A DNA stretch of 64,000 nucleotides from positions 62,001-126,000 of the forward strand of contig NZ_QJUI01000008.1 of the NCBI RefSeq assembly GCF_004327285.1, in the 5' to 3' direction. Source of the DNA: Phytopseudomonas daroniae. Lineage in GTDB: Bacteria > Pseudomonadota > Gammaproteobacteria > Pseudomonadales > Pseudomonadaceae. Position numbers and translations under genes: made by a program. Of the stretch, positions 46,890-55,265 are shown one piece after another. Every line of letters starts with the position of its first letter. Position 1 is the first letter of the stretch. The notes below the pieces were generated by a model. That model made no database searches and was not told where the DNA came from. It was given only the letters and a program-made list of their open reading frames with translations.

Positions 46890-47388
46890 CAGCCGCTCCC
46901 AGGTACGCGGCGACCGAATGTGTCGCCACCTGCCTGCTTCACTCTCCAAGAGTAAGCCACGATTGATCTTCAAGCCGTGGTTTGTTCCCTGATGACAGCG
47001 GATAGCTTGTGCCGTGTTACTCCGCCGATTCGATGCGCCAGCTCCAGTCCTCTAGCTCGCTTCGCGCCGAGGTCGGCACTCCCGCGTAGGGCGTGTGCGT
47101 CAACTCTTCTCTCCGGTGCCACTTTCGCGGCACCACTTTTCTCAGGTGGTTCCCCGTCTGATGGCGGCGGTATCCATGTCGATTGCAACTTGTTGGCGCC
47201 GTGCCGGCCTGCGCGCATCGGTCGCGCTCGCTCGTCGACAAGAATCATTATCATCTTGGTTGGGCCCTACATATGGGCTACCATCGTGCAGTCAACACAA
47301 CATCTTGTGTACGGTGCGATGGTTGGGCTATCCGCCAGTCTATACGCACCAAGCAATACTCCGCCCTTGAACCAGGAGGTTCCCTGCA
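46890..47388. other. 499-bp leader region upstream of nrdJa
   Basis: No gene recognised. It contains a hairpin (GGTGCC, then GGCACC, near 47116-47135, followed by ACTTTTCTC) and, nearer the gene, the NrdR-like boxes. I looked for a cobalamin riboswitch and saw no convincing B12-box. Short ORFs here have poor starts and unremarkable sequence. Confidence 0.6.
47264..47310. promoter_or_regulatory. pair of NrdR-like boxes upstream of nrdJa
   Basis: ACACAACATCTTGTGT (47295-47310) is a near-perfect palindrome matching the NrdR box. A weaker partner, GCCCTACATATGGGCT (47264-47279), matches about 10 of 16 positions. The gap is 15 bp, centre to centre 31 bp, the helical phasing expected for NrdR pairs. 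It lies about 80 bp before the nrdJa start. Confidence 0.7.
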
Positions 47389-49530
47389 ATGACCCAAGCA
47401 GCGAAGGTACGATCCATCAGCAAGGCCGTCGCCGATATCCCCATCCAGGATGCGTCGATGGACATCTGGGACAAGAAGTACCGCCTCAAGGCCAAGGACG
47501 GACGGGTCATCGACCAGACCATCGACGACAGCTTCCAGCGCGTCGCCAAGGCGCTGGCCGAAGTCGAGCAGACACCTGAACTGCGTAAGCTCTGGGGCGA
47601 GAAATTCCTCTGGGCGCTGCGTCGTGGCGCCATCCCCGCCGGGCGCATCACCTCCAACGCCGGTGCCTGGGAACACAAACCCGCCACCAGCACCATCAAC
47701 TGCACCGTCTCCGGCATCGTCGCCGATTCCATGGACGATATCCTCGAGAAGGTTCACGAGGCCGGCCTGACGCTCAAGGCCGGTTGTGGCATCGGCTACG
47801 AGTTCTCCACCCTGCGCCCGCGCGGTGCCTATGTCTCCGGGGCCGGCTCGTACACTTCGGGGCCGCTGTCGTTCATGGATATCTACGACAAGATGTGCTT
47901 CACCGTGTCGTCCGCCGGCGGGCGCCGTGGAGCGCAGATGGCCACCTTCGACGTGGGCCATCCGGACGTCGCCGATTTCATCCGCGCCAAGCGCGAAGAC
48001 GGCCGCCTGCGGCAGTTCAACCTGAGCCTGCTGATCACCGACGAATTCATGGCCGCCGTGCAGGCCAACGCCGACTGGCCGCTGGCCTTCCCGCTGAGCC
48101 AGAAGGAGGTCGAGGAAGATGGCATCGACACCACCGACGCCAGCCAGGTGATCTGGCGCGACTGGCCGCAGAAGGGCCCCTACATCAGCAACGACCAGGG
48201 CCTGACCGCCTGTCGGGTGTACAAGGTGATCAAGGCGCAGCGTCTGTGGGACATGATCATGAGTTCCACCTACGACTTCGCCGAGCCGGGCTTCATCCTC
48301 ATCGACCGCGTCAACGAGATGAACAACAACTGGTTCTGCGAGGACATCCGCGCCACCAACCCTTGCGGCGAGCAGCCGCTGCCGCCCTATGGCGCGTGTC
48401 TGCTCGGTTCGGTCAACCTGACCCAGTTCGTGCGCGATCCGTTCACCGAGCGGGCGCGTTTCGACTGGGACGAGTACAAGGACGTGGTGCGCATCTTCAC
48501 CCGCATGCTGGACAACGTGGTGGAGATCAACGGCCTGCCGCTGGAGCAGCAGCGCCGTGAAATCCAGCGTAAGCGCCGCCATGGCATGGGCTTCCTCGGC
48601 CTGGGCTCGACCCTGACCATGCTCAAGATGCAGTACGGCGATGTGCAGTCGCTGGCGTTCACCGAGGAAGTCGCCAAGCAGATGGCCGTGGTCGGCTGGG
48701 AAGCCGGCCTGGAGCTGGCACGGGAGAAGGGGGCGGCTCCGTTGATGGACGAGGACTTCGTCGTCAGCGCCGAAATGCTTGCCAAGCGCCCGGAAATGGC
48801 CGTGGACGGCATCAAGCCCGGGGATACGCTCAAGGGGCGTGTGCTCTGGGCCAGGTACTCGCGCTACATGCAGCGCATCGGCGAAGTCGCACCGCAACTG
48901 ATCGAACAGCTGGCCGAGACGGGCAGCCGCTTCAGCCACCACAGTTCCATCGCACCGACCGGCACCATTTCCCTGTCGCTGGCCAACAACACCAGCAACG
49001 GCATCGAGCCGAGCTTCGCCCACCACTACTTCCGCAACGTGATCCGCGAAGGCAAGAAGTCCAAGGAAAAGGTCGACGTCTACTCGTCCGAACTGCTCGC
49101 CTACCGGCATTTCATCGACGCCGAGGCAGCGCCCGGCAACGGCCTGCCGGACTATTTCATCACCGCCGACGACGTCACGCCGAAGCAGCACGTGGATATC
49201 CAGGCGGCGGCGCAGAAGTGGGTCGACAGCTCGATTTCCAAGACCGCCAACGTGCCCAGCGACTATCCCTACGAGTCGTTCAAGGACATCTACGTGTACG
49301 CCCACCAGCAGGGTCTGAAGGGCTGCACCACCTTCCGTTTCAACCCCGAGGCCTTCCAGGGCGTGCTGGTCAAGGAGGCCGATCTGGCTGCCACCACCTA
49401 CCGCTTCACCCTTGCCGACGGCCAGATCGTCGAAGCCAAGGGTAACGAGGAAATCGAATACGACGGCGAGATCCACAGCGCCGCCAATCTGTTCGATGCC
49501 CTCAAAGAAGGCTATTACGGAAAATTCTGA
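47389..49530 (+). CDS. nrdJa: adenosylcobalamin-dependent ribonucleotide reductase, large part (NrdJa)
   Basis: A 713-residue class II ribonucleotide reductase that makes deoxynucleotides using B12, independent of oxygen. Conserved features include STINCTVSG near residue 102 (Cys), ATNPCGEQPLPPYGACLLGSVNL (~321-343, active-site Cys and Glu), and RHGMGFLGLGST. The C-terminal redox-cysteine tail is missing here and is carried by the next gene, as in P. aeruginosa where nrdJ is split. A strong AGGAGG-like site (CAGGAGG) precedes the ATG. NrdR-like boxes upstream suggest nucleotide-responsive repression. Confidence 0.94.
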   Translation: MTQAAKVRSISKAVADIPIQDASMDIWDKKYRLKAKDGRVIDQTIDDSFQRVAKALAEVEQTPELRKLWGEKFLWALRRGAIPAGRITSNAGAWEHKPATSTINCTVSGIVADSMDDILEKVHEAGLTLKAGCGIGYEFSTLRPRGAYVSGAGSYTSGPLSFMDIYDKMCFTVSSAGGRRGAQMATFDVGHPDVADFIRAKREDGRLRQFNLSLLITDEFMAAVQANADWPLAFPLSQKEVEEDGIDTTDASQVIWRDWPQKGPYISNDQGLTACRVYKVIKAQRLWDMIMSSTYDFAEPGFILIDRVNEMNNNWFCEDIRATNPCGEQPLPPYGACLLGSVNLTQFVRDPFTERARFDWDEYKDVVRIFTRMLDNVVEINGLPLEQQRREIQRKRRHGMGFLGLGSTLTMLKMQYGDVQSLAFTEEVAKQMAVVGWEAGLELAREKGAAPLMDEDFVVSAEMLAKRPEMAVDGIKPGDTLKGRVLWARYSRYMQRIGEVAPQLIEQLAETGSRFSHHSSIAPTGTISLSLANNTSNGIEPSFAHHYFRNVIREGKKSKEKVDVYSSELLAYRHFIDAEAAPGNGLPDYFITADDVTPKQHVDIQAAAQKWVDSSISKTANVPSDYPYESFKDIYVYAHQQGLKGCTTFRFNPEAFQGVLVKEADLAATTYRFTLADGQIVEAKGNEEIEYDGEIHSAANLFDALKEGYYGKF

Positions 49531-49540
49531 GGACGTGCCG

Positions 49541-50224
49541 ATGAGCAACAAGACAATCCGCATCGACAGCAAGATCGTCGGCTACGAAGTGGTCAAGCCG
49601 CAGCAGGCCGCCGCCGATACCGGCCCGGTGCCGCAGGAAATCGAGCTGATGCACGAGAAGGTTCTGCGCCCCGAGGCGCTGGAAGGCTCGACCTACAAGA
49701 TCAAGACGCCGCTGTCCGAGCATGCGCTGTACGTCACCATCAACGACATCGTGCTCAACCAGGGCACCGAGCATGAGCAGCGTCATCCGTTCGAGATCTT
49801 CATCAACTCGAAGAATATGGATCACTTCCAGTGGATCGTCGCCCTTACGCGCATCGCCTCGGCGGTGTTCCGCAAGGGCGGTGACTGCACCTTCCTCGCT
49901 GAGGAACTCAAGGCGGTATTCGATCCCAAGGGCGGTTATTTCAAGAAGGGTGGCAAGTTCATGCCGTCGCTGGTGGCCGAGATCGGCGATGTGATCGAAA
50001 TCCACCTGCGCAAGATCGGCCTGATCGACTCCGAGCGCCTCGACGAACACCAGAAGGCCTTCATCGAGCAGAAGAAGGCGGAATTCAAGGCGAGCACCGC
50101 CAGCCCGGCGGACACCGGCTACCCGCCGGGCGCCGCGCTGTGTGGCAAGTGCCACAACATGGCGCTGGTGCAACTGGACGGCTGCCTGACCTGCCTGAAC
50201 TGCGGGGACAGCAAGTGCGGATAA
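49541..50224 (+). CDS. nrdJb: adenosylcobalamin-dependent ribonucleotide reductase, C-terminal part (NrdJb)
   Basis: A 227-residue protein from the ATG at 49541 (M-S-N-K-T-I-R-I). It contains the TSCPD-type domain (~75-150; ALYVTINDIVLNQG, FEIFINSKNMDHFQWIVALTRI). A Cys-rich C terminus (ALCGKCHNMAL and LTCLNCGDSKCG) provides the zinc ribbon and probably the redox cysteines that re-reduce the active site in NrdJa. It starts 10 bp after nrdJa. The split arrangement matches P. aeruginosa and is not an assembly error in my view. Confidence 0.92.
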   Translation: MSNKTIRIDSKIVGYEVVKPQQAAADTGPVPQEIELMHEKVLRPEALEGSTYKIKTPLSEHALYVTINDIVLNQGTEHEQRHPFEIFINSKNMDHFQWIVALTRIASAVFRKGGDCTFLAEELKAVFDPKGGYFKKGGKFMPSLVAEIGDVIEIHLRKIGLIDSERLDEHQKAFIEQKKAEFKASTASPADTGYPPGAALCGKCHNMALVQLDGCLTCLNCGDSKCG

Positions 50225-50476
50225 TAGCCGCCTGCAGCCGTTGCAAGGGGCGCTACCGGGCAACCCGGCGGGGCGATACGATCCGGCAACGCAGTAGAGC
50301 GGATCAACCTTTGTAGCAAAGCGTCGCCGTGTTTGGTATCTACGTCGGTGTCGGGTTCGTTCGGCGGATCACGCCTTCGGCTAGGCTGCGCGCCCCGATC
50401 CGCCCTACGGTGCCGGGTGTCCATCAGGGGCAGGGTGCGATAGACCGGAACACCCTGCTGATGCCTCGGCGCTCTT
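50225..50476. repeat. intergenic stretch with a diverged dispersed repeat
   Basis: No gene. The segment around 50388-50408 (GCGCGCCCCGATCCGCCCTA) resembles part of the repeats at 53211-53262 and 57718-57774. It separates nrdJb from the convergent DUF3392 gene. Confidence 0.6.
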
Positions 50477-50800
50477 TCAGCTGCGATCCGCCAGCACGCC
50501 GATCAGGAAGAACACCAGGAGCAGCACCGGCGCCAGGGTGTAATTGTTGAAGTGGCCGAGGCCCTGGGCCAGCAGAGGCGTGAGGTAGACCATCACCAGG
50601 CCGTAGCCGATTGCGCAGACCAGCACGAAGATCAGCGTGCGCAGAATGAAGTTGAGGCCGCTGATGCTGCGTTGCACCCAGGCATTGATGCCAGGGCCGA
50701 ACAGCACGAGCAGGGTGGCCATCAGTGCCAGGGATATCTCGTAGAGGTGACCGCGGCTCCAGCGCGAAACGGTAGCGATCATATCCAGCAGCAAATCCAT
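50477..50800 (-). CDS. DUF3392 inner-membrane protein
   Basis: A 107-residue protein with three hydrophobic segments: ISLALMATLLVLFGPGINAW (~21-40), FILRTLIFVLVCAIGYGLVM (~51-70) and LAPVLLLVFFLIGVL (~89-103). It matches the small DUF3392 membrane family found next to hemW in pseudomonads. Function unknown. It is on the same strand as hemW and 54 bp downstream of it. Confidence 0.85.
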   Translation of the reverse strand: MDLLLDMIATVSRWSRGHLYEISLALMATLLVLFGPGINAWVQRSISGLNFILRTLIFVLVCAIGYGLVMVYLTPLLAQGLGHFNNYTLAPVLLLVFFLIGVLADRS

Positions 50801-50854
50801 GGGGGCTCCTTGTGAGTTGAGAGGGCCGGCGCTGGGTGCGCCCTCGCTCGACGC

Positions 50855-52051
50855 TTACGGCAGAAAATACTGCAGCAAGTCATTGAGAAACAACTGGCCC
50901 TCGCGGGTTGCCGTGAGGCGAGCCGGATCCTTTTGCAGCAGGCCGCGGCGTTCCGCTTGCTCGCGTGCGGCAGCCAGTTGCTGCAGCGGCAGGCCGGTTC
51001 GTTGGCTGAACAGTTCGGCGGCGCAGCCATCGCTCAGGCGCAGTACGTTCATCAGGAACTCGAACGGCAGCTCCTCGGCGCTGAGGAGGCGCTCGCCAGC
51101 ACTGTAGTGCTTGGCAGGGTCGAGGTAGTCCTTGGGCAGGCGGGTTTTCCAGGTGCGGCGGATGCGGCCGTCTGGTGTGCTCAGCTTGCCGTGGGCGCCG
51201 GCACCAATGCCGATGAAGTCGCCGAACGTCCAGTAATTCAGGTTATGGCGGGCGGCGCGGCCGGGCTGGGCATAGGCCGAGACTTCGTACTGGCCGTAGC
51301 CATGTTCGGCGAGCAGGGCCTGGCCGGCTTCCTGAATGTCCCACAGGGTGTCATCTTCCGGCAGCACCGGCGGCTGGTTCCAGAACACCGTGTTCGGCTC
51401 CACCGTCAACTGATACCAGGACAGGTGGGTCGGTGCCTGGGCGATGGCGATGCGCAGATCGCCCAGCGCGTCGTCTAGGGACTGATCCGGGAGGCCGTGC
51501 ATCAGATCCAGGTTGAAGTTATCGAAACCGGCAGCACGGGCCATGTCGGCGGCGCGGATCGCTTCATCGCCATCATGGATGCGCCCCAGGGCCTTGAGTT
51601 TTTCTGCCTGGAAGCTCTGCACGCCGATCGACAGCCGATTGATGCCCAGGCGCCGGTAGGCGGCGAACTTGTCCTGTTCGAAGGTTCCCGGATTGGCTTC
51701 GAGGGTGATTTCGATGTCGCTGGCGAACGGGATGCGCCGCTCCACGCCTTCCAGCAGACGACCAAGGGCCTTCGCGGAGAACAGGCTTGGCGTGCCGCCG
51801 CCGAAGAAGATCGAGGTCAGCGGGCGGCCATGAGCCTGTTGCAGGTCGCTGTCGAGATCGGCGAGCAGGGCGTCGACGTAGGCCTCTTCCGGCAGGTTGG
51901 GGCCGGCGGCGTGGGAGTTGAAGTCGCAGTAGGGGCACTTGCGCACGCACCAGGGGATATGGACGTACAGGGCCAGGGGGGGCAGCTGGAACACAGGCGT
52001 TGGGTCACGGCAGGGTGATTGCGGGGCGCTATCGTGGCACGACTTGGGCAA
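50855..52051 (-). CDS. hemW: radical SAM haem chaperone HemW
   Basis: About 398 residues. The radical SAM cluster CVRKCPYCDFNSHAAG appears near residues 35-50, followed by TSIFFGGGTPSLFSA, SIGVQSFQAEKLKALGR and NFNLDLMHGLPDQS. HemW carries haem to membrane enzymes; it was long annotated as oxygen-independent coproporphyrinogen oxidase. The longest frame uses a TTG at 52051; a GTG at 51994 (V-F-Q-L-P-P-L-A-L-Y) is an alternative start, and no strong ribosome site decides. It follows rdgB by 42 bp. Confidence 0.93.
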   Translation of the reverse strand: MPKSCHDSAPQSPCRDPTPVFQLPPLALYVHIPWCVRKCPYCDFNSHAAGPNLPEEAYVDALLADLDSDLQQAHGRPLTSIFFGGGTPSLFSAKALGRLLEGVERRIPFASDIEITLEANPGTFEQDKFAAYRRLGINRLSIGVQSFQAEKLKALGRIHDGDEAIRAADMARAAGFDNFNLDLMHGLPDQSLDDALGDLRIAIAQAPTHLSWYQLTVEPNTVFWNQPPVLPEDDTLWDIQEAGQALLAEHGYGQYEVSAYAQPGRAARHNLNYWTFGDFIGIGAGAHGKLSTPDGRIRRTWKTRLPKDYLDPAKHYSAGERLLSAEELPFEFLMNVLRLSDGCAAELFSQRTGLPLQQLAAAREQAERRGLLQKDPARLTATREGQLFLNDLLQYFLP

Positions 52052-52093
52052 AGCTCCAATGTTCGCGGACGAAACGCCCCTCTGGCGACGCCG

Positions 52094-52687
52094 TTACAAG
52101 CCCAGGCGCTGCTTGAGCAGACGCATGGCAATGGCGCGGTGGCTGAGGCTGTTCTTGTCCGTGGGTGACAGCTCGGCGCTGGAGCACTGGCGTTCTTCGA
52201 CCCAGAACAGCGGGTCGTAGCCGAAGCCATGTTCGCCACGGGCTTCATGCAGGATGCTGCCGTGCCACAAGCCTTCGCAGAGGATCGGCAGTGGATCGTC
52301 GGCGTGCCGCACCAGGGCCAGGCAGCAGACGAACTGGGCGCTACGCTCGGCGTCCGGCACGTCCTTGAGCGCGGCCAGCAGTTTGGCGTTGTTGGCGGCA
52401 TCCCCCAGGCCATCGGCGTAGCGGGCGGAGTAGATGCCCGGTGCGCCGCCCAGATGGTCGACCGCCAGGCCGGAGTCGTCGGCCAGGGCTGGCAGGCCGG
52501 ACAGGCGCGAGGCATTGCGTGCCTTTAGGATGGCGTTCTCGACGAACGACAGGCCGGTTTCTTCCGGCTCCACCTGGCTGAATTCACCGATCGAGCGCAG
52601 GCGTACGCTGTCGCCGAGCATGGCCTGGAGTTCCTTGAGTTTGCCGGCGTTGTGGCTGGCGAGGACGAGTTCTGGGAAAGGCATCAT
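52094..52687 (-). CDS. rdgB: dITP/XTP pyrophosphatase RdgB
   Basis: A 197-residue Ham1-family enzyme that removes non-canonical purine triphosphates. Features are [18 protein letters not shown] (~8-25), [20 protein letters not shown] (~66-85), [12 protein letters not shown] (~147-158) and the C-terminal [10 protein letters not shown]. The ATG overlaps the preceding gene's stop (ATGA); a second ATG follows immediately. Part of the metX-metW-DUF4426-rdgB-hemW run. Confidence 0.96.
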   Translation of the reverse strand: MMPFPELVLASHNAGKLKELQAMLGDSVRLRSIGEFSQVEPEETGLSFVENAILKARNASRLSGLPALADDSGLAVDHLGGAPGIYSARYADGLGDAANNAKLLAALKDVPDAERSAQFVCCLALVRHADDPLPILCEGLWHGSILHEARGEHGFGYDPLFWVEERQCSSAELSPTDKNSLSHRAIAMRLLKQRLGL

Positions 52688-53094
52688 GGCTCCGGAAAGA
52701 GTTCCTGGTTGAAGTCCAGGCGCTGGCCGTTCACCTGCAGGTTGAACAGCAGCACCTCGCGCGAGGTGATGGGAAACTGCGCCAGGTACGAGACGAATTC
52801 GCCCTCGCGCTGCTCGATGAACGTCAGTGTCTGGCCGTGGCCAAGCACGCTCTTCACTTCACCGCTGACCCTGGCCGGGCTGGATTTGCCCGCCCGCAGC
52901 ACGCTGACGTTCAGCACGCCTTGCTGGCCGTTGCGCACCAGGCCACTGGCCTGGGCGATCTGCGGCTGCAGGTGGCTGGCGTTGAAGGCGCTGTAATGCA
53001 CCTCGAGATCGCCCAGGCGCTGCATCCGCTCGGCGGCACTTACCGGCAGGCTCAGGCACAGGGCGATCACGATGGCTAGTGTAGTGTCACGCAT
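52684..53094 (-). CDS. DUF4426 periplasmic protein
   Basis: A 136-residue protein with a Sec signal peptide ([20 protein letters not shown]) from the ATG at 53094. The mature domain ([49 protein letters not shown]) matches DUF4426, a small beta-rich periplasmic family of unknown function conserved between metW and rdgB in pseudomonads. It overlaps rdgB by 4 bp. Confidence 0.85.
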   Translation of the reverse strand: MRDTTLAIVIALCLSLPVSAAERMQRLGDLEVHYSAFNASHLQPQIAQASGLVRNGQQGVLNVSVLRAGKSSPARVSGEVKSVLGHGQTLTFIEQREGEFVSYLAQFPITSREVLLFNLQVNGQRLDFNQELFPEP

Positions 53095-53158
53095 CAAATG
53101 TCGTATCCGAACGATTGGGCTGAGTGGCTGCCCAAAGGCGCCAGCGGCCGCTCATCCC

Positions 53159-53262
53159 GTAGGGTGGATGACGCTCTTTTCATCCACCATTGCGATTGCA
53201 GAGCGGTGGACGGATCGGGCCGCGTAGGCAAGCGTCAGCTACGCGCCCCGATCCACCCTACG
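53159..53262. repeat. dispersed intergenic repeat with inverted ends
   Basis: Begins GTAGGGTGGATGACGCTCTT and ends with the inverted ATCCACCCTAC (53251-53261). The segment 53159-53201 is shared, with an insertion, with 57718-57774. It lies between the DUF4426 and metW genes on a gene-free stretch of about 270 bp. Confidence 0.75.
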
Positions 53263-53363
53263 ACAGGCCGCTTACGCCACATGGCTACCATCCCATATGA
53301 CGATACCCCCATTCGCCGCCTCGGGCACATTGACCACCTTGGGCGCATGGGCGGCTCCGCTGC

Positions 53364-53984
53364 TCAGTTGGCGATGCGCACGTCGCGCGCATTGTGCCCG
53401 CTGATGCGGTAGATGCCGATCTCGCCCAGCAGGTTGGGCCAGGCGCGGCTGGCCCAGCCATGCCGGTGTTCATGGTCGACCGCCAGGCGCTCGAGTACCC
53501 GGGCGCTCTGCTGATGGCACAGGCGCTCGAAGTCCTCGAAGGTGCAGAAGTGGATGTTCGGCGTGTTGTACCAGGTGTAGGGCAGGAAGTCCGACACCGG
53601 CATGCGGCCTTTGCTGGCCAGGTACCAGCGGCAGCGCCAGTGGCCGAAGTTGGGGAAAGTGATGATGCAGGTCTTGCCGACGCGCAGCATCTCCGCCAGT
53701 ACCTTGTCGGGGAAATGCAGCGCCTGCAGCGACTGGGTCATGACCACCACGTCGAAGCTGTCGCTGGCGAAGTTGCCGAGGCCTTCGTCGAGGTTCTGCT
53801 CGATGACGTTGACCCCCTTGACGATGCACTGGGCGATCTTTTCCGGGTCGATTTCCAGGCCATAACCGCTGACCTGCTTGTTGGCGCTCAGCCAGGCCAG
53901 CAACTCGCCATCGCCGCAACCAAGGTCGAGGACGCGGCTACCGGCGGGAATCCATTCCTGGATGATCTCTAGGTCGGCTCGCAT
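53364..53984 (-). CDS. metW: methionine biosynthesis protein MetW
   Basis: A 206-residue SAM-dependent methyltransferase-fold protein with motif I VLDLGCGDGELLAWLS (~19-34), FDVVVMTQSLQALHFP (~79-94) and TFPNFGHWRCRW. MetW works with MetX in methionine synthesis in proteobacteria, probably as a partner of the acyltransferase. The gene starts 2 bp after metX, so the two are co-translated. Confidence 0.95.
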   Translation of the reverse strand: MRADLEIIQEWIPAGSRVLDLGCGDGELLAWLSANKQVSGYGLEIDPEKIAQCIVKGVNVIEQNLDEGLGNFASDSFDVVVMTQSLQALHFPDKVLAEMLRVGKTCIITFPNFGHWRCRWYLASKGRMPVSDFLPYTWYNTPNIHFCTFEDFERLCHQQSARVLERLAVDHEHRHGWASRAWPNLLGEIGIYRISGHNARDVRIAN

Positions 53985-53986
53985 GC

Positions 53987-55126
53987 TTACACCTCGATCC
54001 GTTTCATGTAGCTGCCGAAACCCTGCAGGTAGCGCGGAATCGGCATGAGGAAGGCATCGTGGCCCTGGGGCGCGTCGATTTCCAGGTAACAGACGTTCTT
54101 GCGTGCGGCGAGCAGGGCATCGACGATTTCTCGCGAGCGTGCCGGCGAGAAGCGCCAGTCGGTGGTGAACGAGATCACGCAGAAGTCCGCCTTGACCTGG
54201 CCAAGGGTCTTGGCCAGGTCGCCATCGTGCTCGGCGGCCGGGTCGAAATAGTCCAGCGCCTTGGTCATCAGCAGATAGGTGTTGGCATCGAAACGCCCGG
54301 AGAACTCCTCGCCCTGATAGCGCAGGTAGCTCTCGACCTGGAATTCCACGCTGTGGAAGTCGTAGTTGAGCTTCTCGTTCTTCAGGCCGCGGCCGAATTT
54401 CTCGCCCATGGCGTCATCGGACAGGTAGGTGATGTGGCCGACCATGCGCGCCAGCATCAGGCCGCGCTTGGGGATCACGCCCTGATCCTGGAAGTGCCCG
54501 CCGTGGAATTCCGGGTCGGTGAGGATGGCCTGCCGGGCGACCTCGTTGAAGGCGATGTTCTGCGCCGAGAGCTTGGGTGCCGAGGCGATGGCCAGGCAGT
54601 GCCGCACGCGCTCCGGGTAGCTGATCGTCCACTGCATGGCCTGCATGCCGCCAAGGCTGCCGCCGACCACCGCGGCCCATTGCTGGATGCCCAGCAGATC
54701 GGCCAGACGTGCCTGGCTGTTGACCCAGTCTTCCACGGTCATCACCGGGAAGTCGGCGCCGAAGGGCTTGCCGGTCGCCGGGTTGATGTCGGACGGGCCG
54801 GTCGAGCCGTTGCAGCCACCCAGGTTGTTGAGGCTGACGACGAAGAAGCGGTTGGTGTCCAGCGGCTTGCCGGGGCCGATGCAGCTATCCCACCAGCCCG
54901 GCTTGCGGTCGTCCACGCTGTGGTAACCGGCGGCGTGATGGTGGCCGGACAGCGCGTGGCAGATCAGCACCGCGTTGCTGGCGCTGGCATTCAGCTCACC
55001 ATAGGTTTCGTAGGTCAGTTGGTAGTCGGCCAGGCTGCGCCCGCAGGCCAGGGCCAGGGGCTCGGCGAAATGGGCGATCTGCGGCGTGACCAGGCCAACG
55101 GAGTCTTGAGGAAAAACAGTCGGCAT
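53987..55126 (-). CDS. metX: homoserine O-acyltransferase MetX
   Basis: A 379-residue alpha/beta hydrolase-fold enzyme acylating homoserine at the start of methionine synthesis. The nucleophile elbow is [12 protein letters not shown] (Ser near residue 149), and the catalytic Asp and His are in the C-terminal part (QGHDAFLM). The pseudomonad enzymes of this family often use succinyl-CoA, so acetyl versus succinyl cannot be settled from the sequence alone. The ATG at 55126 leads the metX-metW unit. Confidence 0.95.
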   Translation of the reverse strand: MPTVFPQDSVGLVTPQIAHFAEPLALACGRSLADYQLTYETYGELNASASNAVLICHALSGHHHAAGYHSVDDRKPGWWDSCIGPGKPLDTNRFFVVSLNNLGGCNGSTGPSDINPATGKPFGADFPVMTVEDWVNSQARLADLLGIQQWAAVVGGSLGGMQAMQWTISYPERVRHCLAIASAPKLSAQNIAFNEVARQAILTDPEFHGGHFQDQGVIPKRGLMLARMVGHITYLSDDAMGEKFGRGLKNEKLNYDFHSVEFQVESYLRYQGEEFSGRFDANTYLLMTKALDYFDPAAEHDGDLAKTLGQVKADFCVISFTTDWRFSPARSREIVDALLAARKNVCYLEIDAPQGHDAFLMPIPRYLQGFGSYMKRIEV

Positions 55127-55210
55127 CGATCCTGCTCGGATAATGAAAGGTACGTAGGAAAGTGCAGCAGTCTAAAGAGCGCGCTGGTCAGCGGCAAGGA
55201 AAGCGCACGC

Positions 55211-55230
55211 CGCGATGCCCAGGCATCGCG
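55211..55230 (-). terminator. hairpin between the GTPase gene and metX
   Basis: CGCGATGC and GCATCGCG form an 8-bp stem around CCAG. It lies downstream of the dynamin-like gene on its strand and upstream of metX. Confidence 0.45.
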
Positions 55231-55265
55231 TTATGTGGCGATTCTTGCTGAGCGCGAGTTACTGC

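Noticed and set aside
46890-47388. Cobalamin riboswitch before the B12-dependent reductase
   Set aside because: No convincing B12-box or conserved core was seen, and class II reductases are not the usual targets of such repression.
53100-53363. Small ORFs in the DUF4426-metW gap
   Set aside because: They coincide with the dispersed repeat, have no ribosome sites and no recognisable sequence.
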